Positions 42,766 through 52,029 of a stretch of DNA of 64,000 nt are shown piece by piece (position 1 is the first letter of the stretch; the number at the start of each line of letters is the position of its first letter). The stretch is from the NCBI RefSeq assembly GCF_012275515.1, contig NZ_JAAZQL010000007.1, positions 1-64,000 of the forward strand, in the 5' to 3' direction. The translations under genes and the position numbers were made by a program. The notes under the pieces were generated by a model. That model saw only the letters and a program-made list of their open reading frames with translations, was not told the DNA's origin and did no database searches. This DNA is from Novosphingobium sp. SG707 (GTDB lineage: Bacteria; Pseudomonadota; Alphaproteobacteria; Sphingomonadales; Sphingomonadaceae).

Positions 42766-45558
42766 ATGAAGCAGGCCTATATATTTACGCTGCTTGCAAG
42801 CAGCGCGCTGGCATTCCCGGCGACGGCGGCCATGGCGCAGGAAATCACGGCTGCTCAGGGTGCTGCGGCATCGACGCCTGGTGAAATCGTTGTGACGGGC
42901 ACCCGCCTGGCTACCGATGGCATCAAGGCGCCAACGCCGGTTACCGCCGTTTCCACCGAACAACTCCTCAAGGCATCGCCGGGCAGCCTGGCCGACGCTC
43001 TGAATCAGCTTCCCCAGTTGTCGAACTCCTCCAGCTCGACCAGCTATTTTCAGACCAACGCCGATTCCCCCTCGAACGGCAATTATCTCAACCTGCGCGG
43101 TATCGGCACCTCGCGTGCGCTGATCCTGTTCGATGGTCAGCGCGCCATCCAGACGAGCTCTTCGGGCGGTGTGGACGTGAACACCTTGCCGCAAATGCTG
43201 GTCAAGCGCGTTGAAATCGTGACCGCCGGCGCCTCGGCCACTTATGGTTCGGACGCGGTCAGCGGCGTGGTCAATTATGTCCTTGATCGCAAGTTCAAAG
43301 GGCTGAAGTACGAGGCCAACTCCGGCGTTTCGACCTATGGCGATGCGCCGAGCTGGAAGATCGGCGTCGCAGGCGGCACCGATTTTGCGGAGGGCAAGGG
43401 CCACATCATCGCCAGCGTCGAGCATTATCAGCAGGACGCGATCAACAACCGTTCGGCCCGCCGCTATGGCGATGGCATCTATACACTGGTGGGCGCGGGC
43501 ACGGCGGCTGATCCGCTCAAGACCTATGCCAACGCGCGTTTCAACTTTTCTTCGTTCGGGGGTTTGATCCCGGCCTTGGGTCAGACCTTCAAGAATGGTC
43601 AGCTCAGCTCTTTCAACCCCGGCACCCCCATTGGCAACACCGGCCAGTCGGTTGGCGGCGATGGCGCGCATTTTGACGGTTTGGGCCTGACCGGCAGCGT
43701 CAACACCACGCAGGCCTTCAGCCGCATCTCCTACGACATTTCGCCTGATGTCGAAGGCTTTGTTCAGGGCAGCTTTGCCCGCGCCGAAAATGGCAGCCAA
43801 TATGGCTATGACTTCAATTTCGGCGGCCTGCTGATTTCGCCCACCAACGCCTTCCTCTCCACCGTTGATCAGGCCAAGCTGGCCGGCGTCAATGGTGGCA
43901 ATGCGGTTGCCATGTCGCGCTATAACCGCGATCTGGGCCTGCGCACCTCGAAAGCGGTCAACACCAACTACAACATCACGGCGGGCCTGTCGGGTTCGTT
44001 GGGCGGGTACAAGTGGAACGTGAGCTATGAGCACGGCCGCAACACCCTCACAATGAACGCCAACGAAATCGACAACCGCAAGCTTTACGCTGCGCTGGAC
44101 GCTGTCAAAGACGGCAGCGGCAATACCGTTTGCCGGGTTGCGCTGACCAACCCCGGCCTTTACCCCGGATGCAGCCCGCTCAACCTCTTTGGCGAGGGCG
44201 CACCTTCAGCCGCCGCAGTAGCCTATGTGCGGGGCACCTCGACCTACAAAATCGTCAATCAGATGGACGATATCGTGGGCAGCATTTCCGGCTCGCCCTT
44301 CTCTTTGTGGGCGGGTCCGGTGTCCTTGGCGGTGGGCGGCGAATATCGCCACCAATCGCTTAACCAGTCCAGCAATTCCGACCCCGCTTTGCCAGTGGAC
44401 TTTACCGGCATCCGCAACGTTCCGGGCGGGGCCACGGCCTATGACTGGACCAATGTCGGTTCAGCGCATGGCAGCTATAATGTGAAGGAGGTCTTTGGCG
44501 AAGCCGAGGTGCCGCTGATCAAAGAGGGCCCGCTGGGCAAGTCGTTGACCCTGAACGGCGCGGTCCGCTTCACCGATTATTCGACCAGCGGCAGCGTGGT
44601 AACCTGGAAGGCCGGGCTTGTTTACGAGCCGTTCAGCGACTTGCGCATCCGCGCAACACAGTCGCGCGATATTCGGGCGCCCACGCTTTACAACCTCTTT
44701 GCCACCGGCTCGGTCAGCGCCAATGCTGTCACCACCGCATCGGGTTCGGTCAACGTGACCCAGACCACCGTTGGCAATCGCAATCTCAAGCCTGAAAAGG
44801 GCGACACCACCAGCATCGGTATCGCCTATACGCCGCATCAGGTGCCGGGCCTGCGCATGTCGCTGGACTTTTACCACCTGCGCCTGAAGGATGCGATCTC
44901 GACCAACGACGCGCAGACCACCTATAACGACTGCGTGGCCAGCAACGGCACATCACCGGTATGCGCCCTCATCAGCTATGGGCCTGATGGCAAGACGCCT
45001 ACCGCCGTGGCGCTCTCGCCGGTCAACAGCGCTTCGCTGATGACCGAAGGTTATGACTTTGAAACCAGCTATCGCCATAAGCTGGGCGCGGGCAATATCA
45101 CGTTCCGCGCGCTGACCAGCTACGTTCCGCACATCAAGCTGAAAACGAGCGCGCTGGCCGCCGAAGAAGAACTGGCGGGCACGGCCAACACGTCGGTGGA
45201 CGGCAATGCGTCGGGCTATCCCAAGTGGCGCGGCAACTTCTCGATCAATTACAACCTGAACAAGTTCAACCTCTTCATTCAGGAGCGGTGGATCGGCAGC
45301 TATCAGCGCTCGACGCGCCCGACCTATGTGATCGACAGCGCCTCGAACAAGATCCCTGATGTGTTCTATACCGATGTGACCATGAGTGTGGATGTGGCCG
45401 ATGGCCGCTTCCAGCCCTTCCTCAATGTTTCGGATCTCTTCAACCGTCAGGCCCCGCTTTACGCGTCCTACTTTCCGGGCGTGCTCTATCCCGCCGCTCA
45501 GTCGGTCCATAGCGTGATGGGTCGCTACTTCACCGTGGGTATCCGCGGCAAGTTCTAA
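42766..45558 (+). CDS. TonB-dependent outer-membrane receptor (second)
   Basis: This 930-residue receptor has a signal peptide (FTLLASSALAFPATAAMAQ), a TonB box GEIVVTGTRLATDG, a plug domain (NYLNLRGIGTSRALILFDGQ, VEIVTAGASATYGSDAVSGV) and a long barrel ending in the aromatic GRYFTVGIRGKF. The Ser-rich plug and the size are typical of sphingomonad and Caulobacter-type receptors for organic substrates. It is followed by a terminator and then by the secreted protein and nitrilase genes. Import of a nitrile or aromatic conjugate is a reasonable inference from position. Confidence 0.9.
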   Translation: MKQAYIFTLLASSALAFPATAAMAQEITAAQGAAASTPGEIVVTGTRLATDGIKAPTPVTAVSTEQLLKASPGSLADALNQLPQLSNSSSSTSYFQTNADSPSNGNYLNLRGIGTSRALILFDGQRAIQTSSSGGVDVNTLPQMLVKRVEIVTAGASATYGSDAVSGVVNYVLDRKFKGLKYEANSGVSTYGDAPSWKIGVAGGTDFAEGKGHIIASVEHYQQDAINNRSARRYGDGIYTLVGAGTAADPLKTYANARFNFSSFGGLIPALGQTFKNGQLSSFNPGTPIGNTGQSVGGDGAHFDGLGLTGSVNTTQAFSRISYDISPDVEGFVQGSFARAENGSQYGYDFNFGGLLISPTNAFLSTVDQAKLAGVNGGNAVAMSRYNRDLGLRTSKAVNTNYNITAGLSGSLGGYKWNVSYEHGRNTLTMNANEIDNRKLYAALDAVKDGSGNTVCRVALTNPGLYPGCSPLNLFGEGAPSAAAVAYVRGTSTYKIVNQMDDIVGSISGSPFSLWAGPVSLAVGGEYRHQSLNQSSNSDPALPVDFTGIRNVPGGATAYDWTNVGSAHGSYNVKEVFGEAEVPLIKEGPLGKSLTLNGAVRFTDYSTSGSVVTWKAGLVYEPFSDLRIRATQSRDIRAPTLYNLFATGSVSANAVTTASGSVNVTQTTVGNRNLKPEKGDTTSIGIAYTPHQVPGLRMSLDFYHLRLKDAISTNDAQTTYNDCVASNGTSPVCALISYGPDGKTPTAVALSPVNSASLMTEGYDFETSYRHKLGAGNITFRALTSYVPHIKLKTSALAAEEELAGTANTSVDGNASGYPKWRGNFSINYNLNKFNLFIQERWIGSYQRSTRPTYVIDSASNKIPDVFYTDVTMSVDVADGRFQPFLNVSDLFNRQAPLYASYFPGVLYPAAQSVHSVMGRYFTVGIRGKF

Positions 45559-45572
45559 AAAACCCTGCCTAA

Positions 45573-45612
45573 GGCGGGCGGGATGGCTCTGTCGTCCTGC
45601 CCGCCGCTTTTT
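45573..45612 (+). terminator. Rho-independent terminator after the TonB receptor
   Basis: GGCGGGCGGGA (45573-45583) pairs with TCCTGCCCGCC (45595-45605) with one G-U pair and is followed by GCTTTTT. It should end or attenuate the receptor transcript before the secreted-protein gene. Confidence 0.75.
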
Positions 45613-45637
45613 GAATACAGGTTGAAAGGATCAGGGC

Positions 45638-46552
45638 ATGAAAAGATGGATCCTGGGGGCGATCCCTGCGTTGGGATGCCTGATGGGGGCACTGCCGGTT
45701 GCGGGCAAACCTGTTGCCGCCACGGCTGTGGCCTGCGACAGGGGATGTCTGCTCGACAAAGTGCATGAAGTTCTGCTTGGGCTGGAAGCGCATGATGCAT
45801 CAAAGCTGGTTTTCACCCCCAACGCTCTGATCTATCGCAACGGCAGCAAGACCGATCTCAAGGATGGGATATGGCAGGATGCGACCATCATCACCGGCCG
45901 CTCCACTTTTGTCAGTCCCGTTGATAAGCAGGCGGTGTTCATGGGCGTGGTGCGTCGGCGCGATGCCGATCCTGCGCTCTATTTTCTGCGCCTGAAGATT
46001 GAAGGCCGCAAGATCAGCGAAATGGAAGAAGTGGTCGCTGGTCCCAAGGATCTGCTCTACGATCCGACGGGTGTTCACACGCCAAAACCGATGTGGAGCG
46101 ATGTACTGCTCCGGAACGAGCGGGTGCCTGCGCATGAACTGCGCCACATCGCCGATCTCTATTTCCAGTCGATACAGGAACATAATCCCGCGATTGTGCC
46201 CTTTCATCCCGATTGCAACCGCACGGAAAACGGCACCCCCACGACCAACACCAACAAGCCGGGCGTCATCACCTCGGACAGTTGCGATATTGGTGTCACC
46301 AAATTCGGCTGGATCCCTCATGTGCGCGAACGCCGCTACCCGCTGACCGATGAAGCGCGCGGGATTGTGGTGGGCATCAGCCGCCTTGATGTCGAGCCGG
46401 GTTTGCAAAGCAACAATGGCCCCAAGTCCGACCACCCCTTCAGCTTCATCATTTATGAGATTTTCAAGATCGTCGACGGGCGCATTCTGGACATCGAATG
46501 CTTCATGATCACCCCGGAAGGTCACCCAGCGGTCTGGCCTTTGAGGAAATAG
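45638..46552 (+). CDS. Secreted protein of unknown function upstream of nitrilase
   Basis: This 304-residue protein has a signal peptide (MKRWILGAIPALGCLMGALP, cleavage near AGK or ATA). The mature part begins CDRGCLLDKVHEVLLGLEAH and contains repeated Asp/His positions, YLRLKIEGR-like strands (ALYFLRLKIEGRKISEMEEV), LYFQSIQEHNPAIVPFHPDC and a Cys-rich middle. The N-terminal region suggests an NTF2/SnoaL-like fold, which I cannot confirm. It starts 26 bp after the terminator, with AGGATCAGGG upstream, and precedes the nitrilase by 68 bp. It is presumably periplasmic and could bind or process the incoming substrate. Confidence 0.7.
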   Translation: MKRWILGAIPALGCLMGALPVAGKPVAATAVACDRGCLLDKVHEVLLGLEAHDASKLVFTPNALIYRNGSKTDLKDGIWQDATIITGRSTFVSPVDKQAVFMGVVRRRDADPALYFLRLKIEGRKISEMEEVVAGPKDLLYDPTGVHTPKPMWSDVLLRNERVPAHELRHIADLYFQSIQEHNPAIVPFHPDCNRTENGTPTTNTNKPGVITSDSCDIGVTKFGWIPHVRERRYPLTDEARGIVVGISRLDVEPGLQSNNGPKSDHPFSFIIYEIFKIVDGRILDIECFMITPEGHPAVWPLRK

Positions 46553-46620
46553 CAGGACAGCGCGGCCCGAAAGACAGGGATCGCCACATATCAAGCGCAG
46601 ATTTTTGGGTGGGAGCGAAC

Positions 46621-47637
46621 ATGATCAATAATTCCGTCAAGCTGGCCGTTGTTCAGGCTGCGCCTGTTTATCTCGATGCCAATGCCACGGTCGACAAGAC
46701 CATCACTCTGATTGAGGAGGCCGCGGCCAATGGCGCCGACCTGCTGGCTTTTCCCGAGGTGTGGATCTCCGGCTATCCATGGTGGGCCTGGCTGGGCGCG
46801 CCTGCATGGGGCGCACGGTTCATGCCGCGCCTCTATGCCAGCGCCGTGGCCATCGACGGACCTGAGCTTGAGCGCGTGCGGCAGGCCGCCTTGGCCAACA
46901 AGATCCATGTTGTCCTTGGATTTAGCGAAAAGGCTGGCGCCAGCCTCTATATATCGCAGGTAGCCTATAGCGACGGAGGCGAGTTGCTCTTCCACCGCCG
47001 CAAGCTCAAGCCCACCCATGTCGAGCGTACCGTCTATGGCGAGGGCGACGGCTCCGACCTGACGGTAGTGGACACCAAACTGGGCCGCCTTGGCGCCTTG
47101 TGCTGCGCCGAACATGTCCAGCCCCTGTCGAAATTCGCTCTGTTTGCCCAGAACGAACAGATCCATGTCGCCTCTTGGCCGTCCTTCACGCTGTACAAGG
47201 AAATTGCCTATGGCCTGACCGCACAGGCCAATCTGGCCGTCAGCCAGGTGCATGCCATTGAGGGGGGCTGCTATGTCCTCCACTCCACCGCGATCACCAG
47301 CAAGGAGATGATCGATCTCCTGTGCGACACCGAGGACAAGGTCCGGCTGCTCAACGCCGATGGCGCCGTTGCCGGAGGCGGGTGCAGCATGATCTTTGGC
47401 CCCGACGGCAAGCCGCTCGCCGAGCATTTGCTCGAGGATGCTGAGGGCATTCTCTATGCCGACGCTCATATCGACGCGATTGTCGCGGCCAAATCTGTTT
47501 TCGATCCGGCAGGGCATTACTGCCGTGCCGATGCCACTCGACTCTTGCTGAACGTCGAGCCGCGTCAGGCGATGGTGAAAATGGGCGGCACTGTGCCATC
47601 CGGCGGAGAGCCGGGCGGCGATCCTGCTGCGGCATGA
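46621..47637 (+). CDS. Nitrilase, arylacetonitrilase-like (third)
   Basis: This 338-residue nitrilase has the triad E46 (AFPEVWISGYPWWAWLGAPA), K128 (HRRKLKPTHVERTVYGEGDG) and C162 (ALCCAEHVQPLSKFALFAQN), followed by HVASWPSFTLYKEIAYG. Ala rather than Trp beside the catalytic Cys (CCAEH) is, as I recall, also found in the Pseudomonas fluorescens EBC191 arylacetonitrilase, which hydrolyses mandelonitrile. The gene lies in the module with hydroxyacid dehydrogenase, ThDP decarboxylase and aldehyde dehydrogenase, which would use mandelate-type products. GGGAG precedes the ATG. Confidence 0.9.
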   Translation: MINNSVKLAVVQAAPVYLDANATVDKTITLIEEAAANGADLLAFPEVWISGYPWWAWLGAPAWGARFMPRLYASAVAIDGPELERVRQAALANKIHVVLGFSEKAGASLYISQVAYSDGGELLFHRRKLKPTHVERTVYGEGDGSDLTVVDTKLGRLGALCCAEHVQPLSKFALFAQNEQIHVASWPSFTLYKEIAYGLTAQANLAVSQVHAIEGGCYVLHSTAITSKEMIDLLCDTEDKVRLLNADGAVAGGGCSMIFGPDGKPLAEHLLEDAEGILYADAHIDAIVAAKSVFDPAGHYCRADATRLLLNVEPRQAMVKMGGTVPSGGEPGGDPAAA

Positions 47638-47724
47638 CGCCGGGGCGCGTGCCGTTCAAGCTGCTCCCTTTGAAATCCCATTTGCTGATCTGCCATATCC
47701 ATTTCCGCCCATCGTTGCGACACG

Positions 47725-48987
47725 ATGGCGCATTCAGGGGCGACGACTATGCCATCAATTTCAGCAGCGTCTGGAACGCCGACAGGAAATTTCAGTTACG
47801 AACTGCGCGCCGTGGGGCTGCTGGCGGCGGGCTTTGGCCTCGTCGGTCTTGATCGCTGGCTGATCATGCCGCTCGCCCCGCAGATTATGCATGATTTGCG
47901 CCTTGATTATCAGGATCTGGGCAATCTGGGGGCGGCCATCGGCCTCTCATGGGGTGTCTTCGCCATCATCATGGGGCGGCTATCCGATCGGATCGGTCGT
48001 CGCAAGATCATCATTCCTGCCGTCATCGCCTTTTCGCTGTTGTCGGGTATCAGCGGTTTGGCCACCGGCTTTGCCGGACTGTTTATCGCACGTTTGCTGA
48101 TGGGGGTCGCCGAGGGCGCCTATTGCCCGACCAGCTATGCCGCCGCGCTTGACGCGTCGCCTGCAAGCCGCCGAGGGATCAATCTGGGCATCATTCAGGG
48201 TGCTTTTGCACTGGGCGGCCTCGCACTTGGCCCGATCATCGCCACGCAACTGGCGGCCATCCTGCCATCATGGCGCGATGTCTTTATGCTTGTTTCAATT
48301 CCGGGTCTGATCCTTGCCTTCATGCTTTGGCGTGTTCTGCGCGATCCGGTTAACCCCGGACAGTCGGCGCACCACGAGAGCGCTTCCGCCAACTGGCTTG
48401 CGCTTTTTGCCTATCGCAACATCTGTGTGGCCATTCCCGCCATCTTTTGTTCGATGAGCGGCATCTTCGTTCTTGGCGTGATGGCTCCTGTCTATCTGAC
48501 GGACGTGGTGAAGCTGGACAGCGTGACCATGGGCTTCGTGATGTCGGGTTTTGGACTGGGTGGCTTTTTGGGCCAGATCCTGCTGGGTATCCTGTCGGAC
48601 CGCATTGGGCGCAAGCCTTCGCTCTTTATCGCTTTTATTGTGGGCGCGGCGGCTTTGGCGGCGCTTGTTCTATGGGTTCAATCGCCAACGGCAATCTTTG
48701 CCGCGCTGTTTATGGCCGCATTCTGCTGCTGCGGCGCCAACGCTCTTCTGGCCGGGCCCATTTCAGGCGAATGCGTGCCGTCAACCATGGCGTCCAGTGC
48801 TATGGGTCTGGTCATCGGCCTTGGCGAGATTTTCGGCGGAGGCGTTGCCCCCTCGATCGGCGGCGCTATTGCCATGGCTGGCGGGCTGAAAATGACGCTG
48901 CTGACGGTTGATGTGGTGTTGGTGGCAGGAGCTGCGGCGACACTTTTTCTCAAAGAAACGGCGCCGCAAATCGTGGCTAGGCGTTAA
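47725..48987 (+). CDS. MFS transporter (sugar-phosphate/aromatic acid type)
   Basis: This 420-residue protein has 12 predicted transmembrane helices and the repeated MFS loop motif GRLSDRIGRRKIIIPAV and again LGILSDRIGRKPSLFIAF. The start LLAAGFGLVGLDRWLIMPLA resembles exporters/importers of organic anions. It lies 88 bp after the nitrilase in the same direction. It probably moves the acid product or the substrate across the inner membrane. The start is uncertain: ATG 47749 (nine codons later) has GGGGCGACGACT upstream and may be the true one. Confidence 0.85.
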   Translation: MAHSGATTMPSISAASGTPTGNFSYELRAVGLLAAGFGLVGLDRWLIMPLAPQIMHDLRLDYQDLGNLGAAIGLSWGVFAIIMGRLSDRIGRRKIIIPAVIAFSLLSGISGLATGFAGLFIARLLMGVAEGAYCPTSYAAALDASPASRRGINLGIIQGAFALGGLALGPIIATQLAAILPSWRDVFMLVSIPGLILAFMLWRVLRDPVNPGQSAHHESASANWLALFAYRNICVAIPAIFCSMSGIFVLGVMAPVYLTDVVKLDSVTMGFVMSGFGLGGFLGQILLGILSDRIGRKPSLFIAFIVGAAALAALVLWVQSPTAIFAALFMAAFCCCGANALLAGPISGECVPSTMASSAMGLVIGLGEIFGGGVAPSIGGAIAMAGGLKMTLLTVDVVLVAGAAATLFLKETAPQIVARR

Positions 48988-49050
48988 TGTGCTGAGCCGC
49001 AAAGTGCCGTAGCCATGCTAATTTGCTCCAACCCCAAAAAGGCATGCAGT

Positions 49051-49094
49051 ATGAGCGCGGCCACCGCGAGGACTTTCGCGGTGGCCGCGCTCAT
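49051..49094. terminator. Strong 19-bp GC-rich hairpin between MFS and marR
   Basis: ATGAGCGCGGCCACCGCGA (49051-49069) and its exact reverse complement (49076-49094) form a perfect 19-bp stem with a 6-base loop. It follows the MFS stop by 64 bp. No T-tract follows, so it may act as a Rho-assisted terminator, an attenuator or an RNA end protector. Confidence 0.55.
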
Positions 49095-49184
49095 TACCCC
49101 GTATATCGGTTGCAAAACCCTTGCGCTTCATTCGGAGATGACCGACAGCAATTTTCAGATCAGGCACTCAGGAAATTTTCAGAA

Positions 49185-49697
49185 ATGGCAAAGCGCCCCG
49201 CTAACCGCGCCCGGCTCAAAAGCCCGCAGGCACATCACGAGCTTACAAAAAGCCTTGACGGAGTACTCGCTTTTCAACTGCGCAGAGCGCAGGAAGCGTC
49301 GTTTGCAGCCTTCGCCCAAAAGGTGGGTGAATCAGACATCTGGCCTGGGTGGTATGCGCTGCTCACCATTGTCCATAATAATCCCGGTATTACCCAGACC
49401 GAATTGAGCAAGGCCAGCGGGCGGGACAAATCCACACTCACAGCCTCGCTTCGCGAACTCAGCCGCAAAGGTCTTATTGTAAGAGATCGCGATCCGGGGG
49501 ATCAGCGCCGTATTCGCCTTTCGCTCAGCCAGGAGGGGGAAAGCCATCTGCAAACATTGCGCGCCCATGCAGAAGCGCATGACGCCCAGTTTGAAGCCAT
49601 TGTGGGCCAGGAAAACCGCCAGGCACTTCTCGCAATTCTGAAGGATATCGCGGACCAGTTTACAAGGTTTGCCGAACCGACCGCAACGCGAGACTGA
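49185..49697 (+). CDS. MarR-family regulator (intact paralogue)
   Basis: This 170-residue winged-helix protein reads LRRAQEASFAAFAQKVGESD, WYALLTIVHNNPGITQTELS, GRDKSTLTASLRELSRKGLI and the wing RDRDPGDQRRIRLSLSQEG. It is the intact relative of the frameshifted gene at 2247-2724. I chose ATG 49185 because CAGGAAATTTTCAGAA precedes it. ATTTTCAGA is repeated at 49151-49159 and 49175-49183 just upstream and may be an operator. It probably represses the nitrilase/MFS genes or itself; the ligand is likely an aromatic acid. Confidence 0.88.
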   Translation: MAKRPANRARLKSPQAHHELTKSLDGVLAFQLRRAQEASFAAFAQKVGESDIWPGWYALLTIVHNNPGITQTELSKASGRDKSTLTASLRELSRKGLIVRDRDPGDQRRIRLSLSQEGESHLQTLRAHAEAHDAQFEAIVGQENRQALLAILKDIADQFTRFAEPTATRD

Positions 49698-49855
49698 AGC
49701 AAGGCAATACGCGTTAGCTTTAATCCCCGACAGCTTGACCTGTTGAGACATGGCATGCCAGCCGACTCCGGATGAAAATATAAAAGCAGCGGGCCTAGTG
49801 CCAAGCCCGCTGCATTGATGTGCAATTCAACCTGCGGTCGAATTACCAGCGCTTA

Positions 49856-50760
49856 GAGTCTGTTTGGAAAATTGGCTTTTGGGGTTGTCACGTTGGGGTT
49901 GGTCTGATTCAGGCTCTGGATGTGGACACAGCAGAGCCGGGGGCGAATGGCCCAGATTGCCAAGAAGACGAAGCGCTACCCCAGCGACCTGACCGATGAG
50001 GAATGGGAGCGCATGGCGCCGCTGATGCCCAAGCCGGGGCGGCGGGGCCGCCCTCGCGAAGTGGATTTTCGCGAGGTCATCAATGCGGTGCGCTATCTTG
50101 TGCGTTCGGGCTGTGGCTGGCGGATGCTGCCGATCCATTTCGGGGCGTGGCAGACGGTCTATGGCTGGTTCCGGGAATTGGCGCGCAGGTTCCTCTTCCA
50201 GACGATCCACGACATCGAATTGATGCTCGATCGCGAGCGCTGCGGGCGGGAGCAAAGCCCGAGCGCGGGTGTGATCGACAGCCAGTCGGTCAAGGCTCCA
50301 TCGGCAGAAAAGCGCGGGTTTGACGCGGGCAAGAAGGTGCTCGGGCGCAAGCGGCACATCGCCGTCGATACCGATGGCAGGCTGCTGATGGTCAACCTCA
50401 CCACGGCGGATATTTCCGACAGTGCCGGTGCACAGGCCATCCTCGAGGGTATCCGCAAGCGCTGGCCTTGGGTCAAACACCTCTTCGCCGATGGGGCCTA
50501 TGATCGCCTCAAGCTCATGGACAAGGCCAGCTATCTCGACTTCGTCATCGAGGTCATCCGCCGCAGCGACAATCAGCAGGGTTTCAAGGTCTTGCCCCGG
50601 CGTTGGGTCGTCGAGAGAACCTTTGGCTGGATGACCCGGTGGCGCAGGCTTGTGCGCGACTATGAAAAGCGGATCGACGTTTCACACGCCATGATCCTCG
50701 TCGCCATGGGCGGTAACCTCCTACGCCGAAACGCTCACACCTGATTTTCCAAACGGACTC
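49856..50760 (+). mobile_element. IS5-family insertion sequence, apparently complete
   Basis: The element is bounded by 17-bp inverted repeats GAGTCTGTTTGGAAAAT (49856-49872) and ATTTTCCAAACGGACTC (50744-50760), with one mismatch. A TTA duplication flanks it at 49853-49855 and 50761-50763, matching the TNA target preference of the IS1031 group. It carries one intact transposase gene and has inserted at the first bases of the IS481 element to its right. Confidence 0.88.
49947..50744 (+). CDS. IS5-family transposase
   Basis: This 265-residue DDE transposase is uninterrupted. Motifs are YPSDLTDEEWERMAPLMPKP, RGRPREVDFREVINAVRYLV, the first Asp region SPSAGVIDSQSVKAPSAEKR, GRKRHIAVDTDGRLLMVNLT, the second Asp in VKHLFADGAYDRLKLMD and the Glu in LPRRWVVERTFGWMTRWRRL. 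The stop codon touches the right inverted repeat. It may be active. Confidence 0.92.
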   Translation: MAQIAKKTKRYPSDLTDEEWERMAPLMPKPGRRGRPREVDFREVINAVRYLVRSGCGWRMLPIHFGAWQTVYGWFRELARRFLFQTIHDIELMLDRERCGREQSPSAGVIDSQSVKAPSAEKRGFDAGKKVLGRKRHIAVDTDGRLLMVNLTTADISDSAGAQAILEGIRKRWPWVKHLFADGAYDRLKLMDKASYLDFVIEVIRRSDNQQGFKVLPRRWVVERTFGWMTRWRRLVRDYEKRIDVSHAMILVAMGGNLLRRNAHT

Positions 50761-50761
50761 T

Positions 50762-51849
50762 TAGCTGTCTGGTTGCGACACATCATTGGCATAGTACAAG
50801 ATGTCGTCGACTTTAGTCATAAGATCATCGGGTGCCGGTGGTTTGTAAAGAGGATTGGAGAGCGTGGGTATCGATGCGATCCGCTCCTCCACCTTCTGGT
50901 GGTGAGCTTCCTTGAAGCACGCGCTGTCGTCGTCGATTGTACGCGCGGTTGAAGCCGGTCAGCAGGATTTCGAGATCGGCGTGGCCGCCAACATTGATGC
51001 CCAATACCTCGCTGGCAATACGGCCATTGAAGCGTTCGACCATACCGTTGGTTTGCGGCGTATAAGGCTTTGTCGCGCGATGAATGACTTTGAGCTGCGC
51101 GCAGATGCGTTCAAAATCATCAGCTGTGAAGCAGGATCCCCGGTCCGTCAGGACATGGGTGATGCGGAACGGGAAGGCCTTTCTGGCAACCTTGAGGAAG
51201 GTGATGGCGTTTGCGGCATTTTCGGCGTCGTAGACGCTGAGATGGACGAACCGTGAGCAGCGATCGATGGCCACATAGAGGAAGCGCTTGCGGATCTCGC
51301 CATCCGCGGTGCGCAGTTTGGGCAGATGTTTTACATCGATGTGCACGAAGCCCAGATCATCGTCTTTGAAGCTGCATTGTCCTTTGCGCGACTGCTCACC
51401 GGTTTGGGCGGGCGGCGGTTGAGCCCCTCGGACTTAAGCACCCGATAGATGCTGTCGCGATTGAGGTGTGGCAGAAAATGCCGGAGCACGAAGGTGAGAT
51501 CGTCCAGGGGGAAACCCGTGGCTCGGCGTACCGCGCAGATAATCGCGCGCTCTTCCTCGCTCATGCGCCAGGCCAGTCGTTTGGGCCAGCTCGAGCGATC
51601 CTGGATCGCCTGTTCTCCACGTTTGCGCCACTTGCGCACGGTTTCGTCACTGATGCCATAGCGCTTGGCCACAACACTGGCGGGCTCGGCCGAACGAGCA
51701 ATTTCCGCCCGTACAGCAGGTGTGGTCCGGCCTTGGGGATGTATTTGCACCATCACGAAGCCTCATCAGCAAGTGCGGAAAAGCGCCACGCATGATCTGC
51801 GATAGCCTCATTTACCATGTCCCAATGATGTGTCGCAACCAGACAGCTA
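50762..51849 (-). mobile_element. IS481-family element with decayed transposase
   Basis: Perfect 28-bp inverted repeats lie at 50762-50789 and 51822-51849, beginning TAGCTGTCTGGTTGCGACAC. The transposase frame on the minus strand starts at 51756 with an N-terminal helix-turn-helix (VVAKRYGISDETVRKWRKRG). One frameshift at about 51400 separates it from the integrase core (FVHIDVKHLPKL, DRCSRFVHLSVYDAENAANA, THVLTDRGSCFTADDF, NGMVERFNGRIASEVLG). Another near 50905 precedes the true C terminus (HHQKVEERIASIPTLSNPLY). The intact ends could still be moved by a related transposase. Confidence 0.85.
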
Positions 51850-52029
51850 GGCCGTGAACCCATAAACGGGAAAACCGGGGCTTGATTGGTTTGCCGCCGC
51901 TTGCCGGTTCAGGCTCGAACCTCAAGACCAGTCATCAGCGTCAGCGTTCCGCCGCGTTAGGTGTAGTCGGTTGGAGTTTCAGTGCGGATCCATTCCAATC
52001 CGCGTGATGGTTTTCATCGTTTCCTCCTA

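Noticed and set aside
51980..52018. A minus-strand start MKTITRIGMD behind GGAGGAAACG, like the start of an IS1111-type transposase
   Set aside because: Only about ten residues fit before a stop codon. It could be a tiny IS remnant but is too short to annotate.
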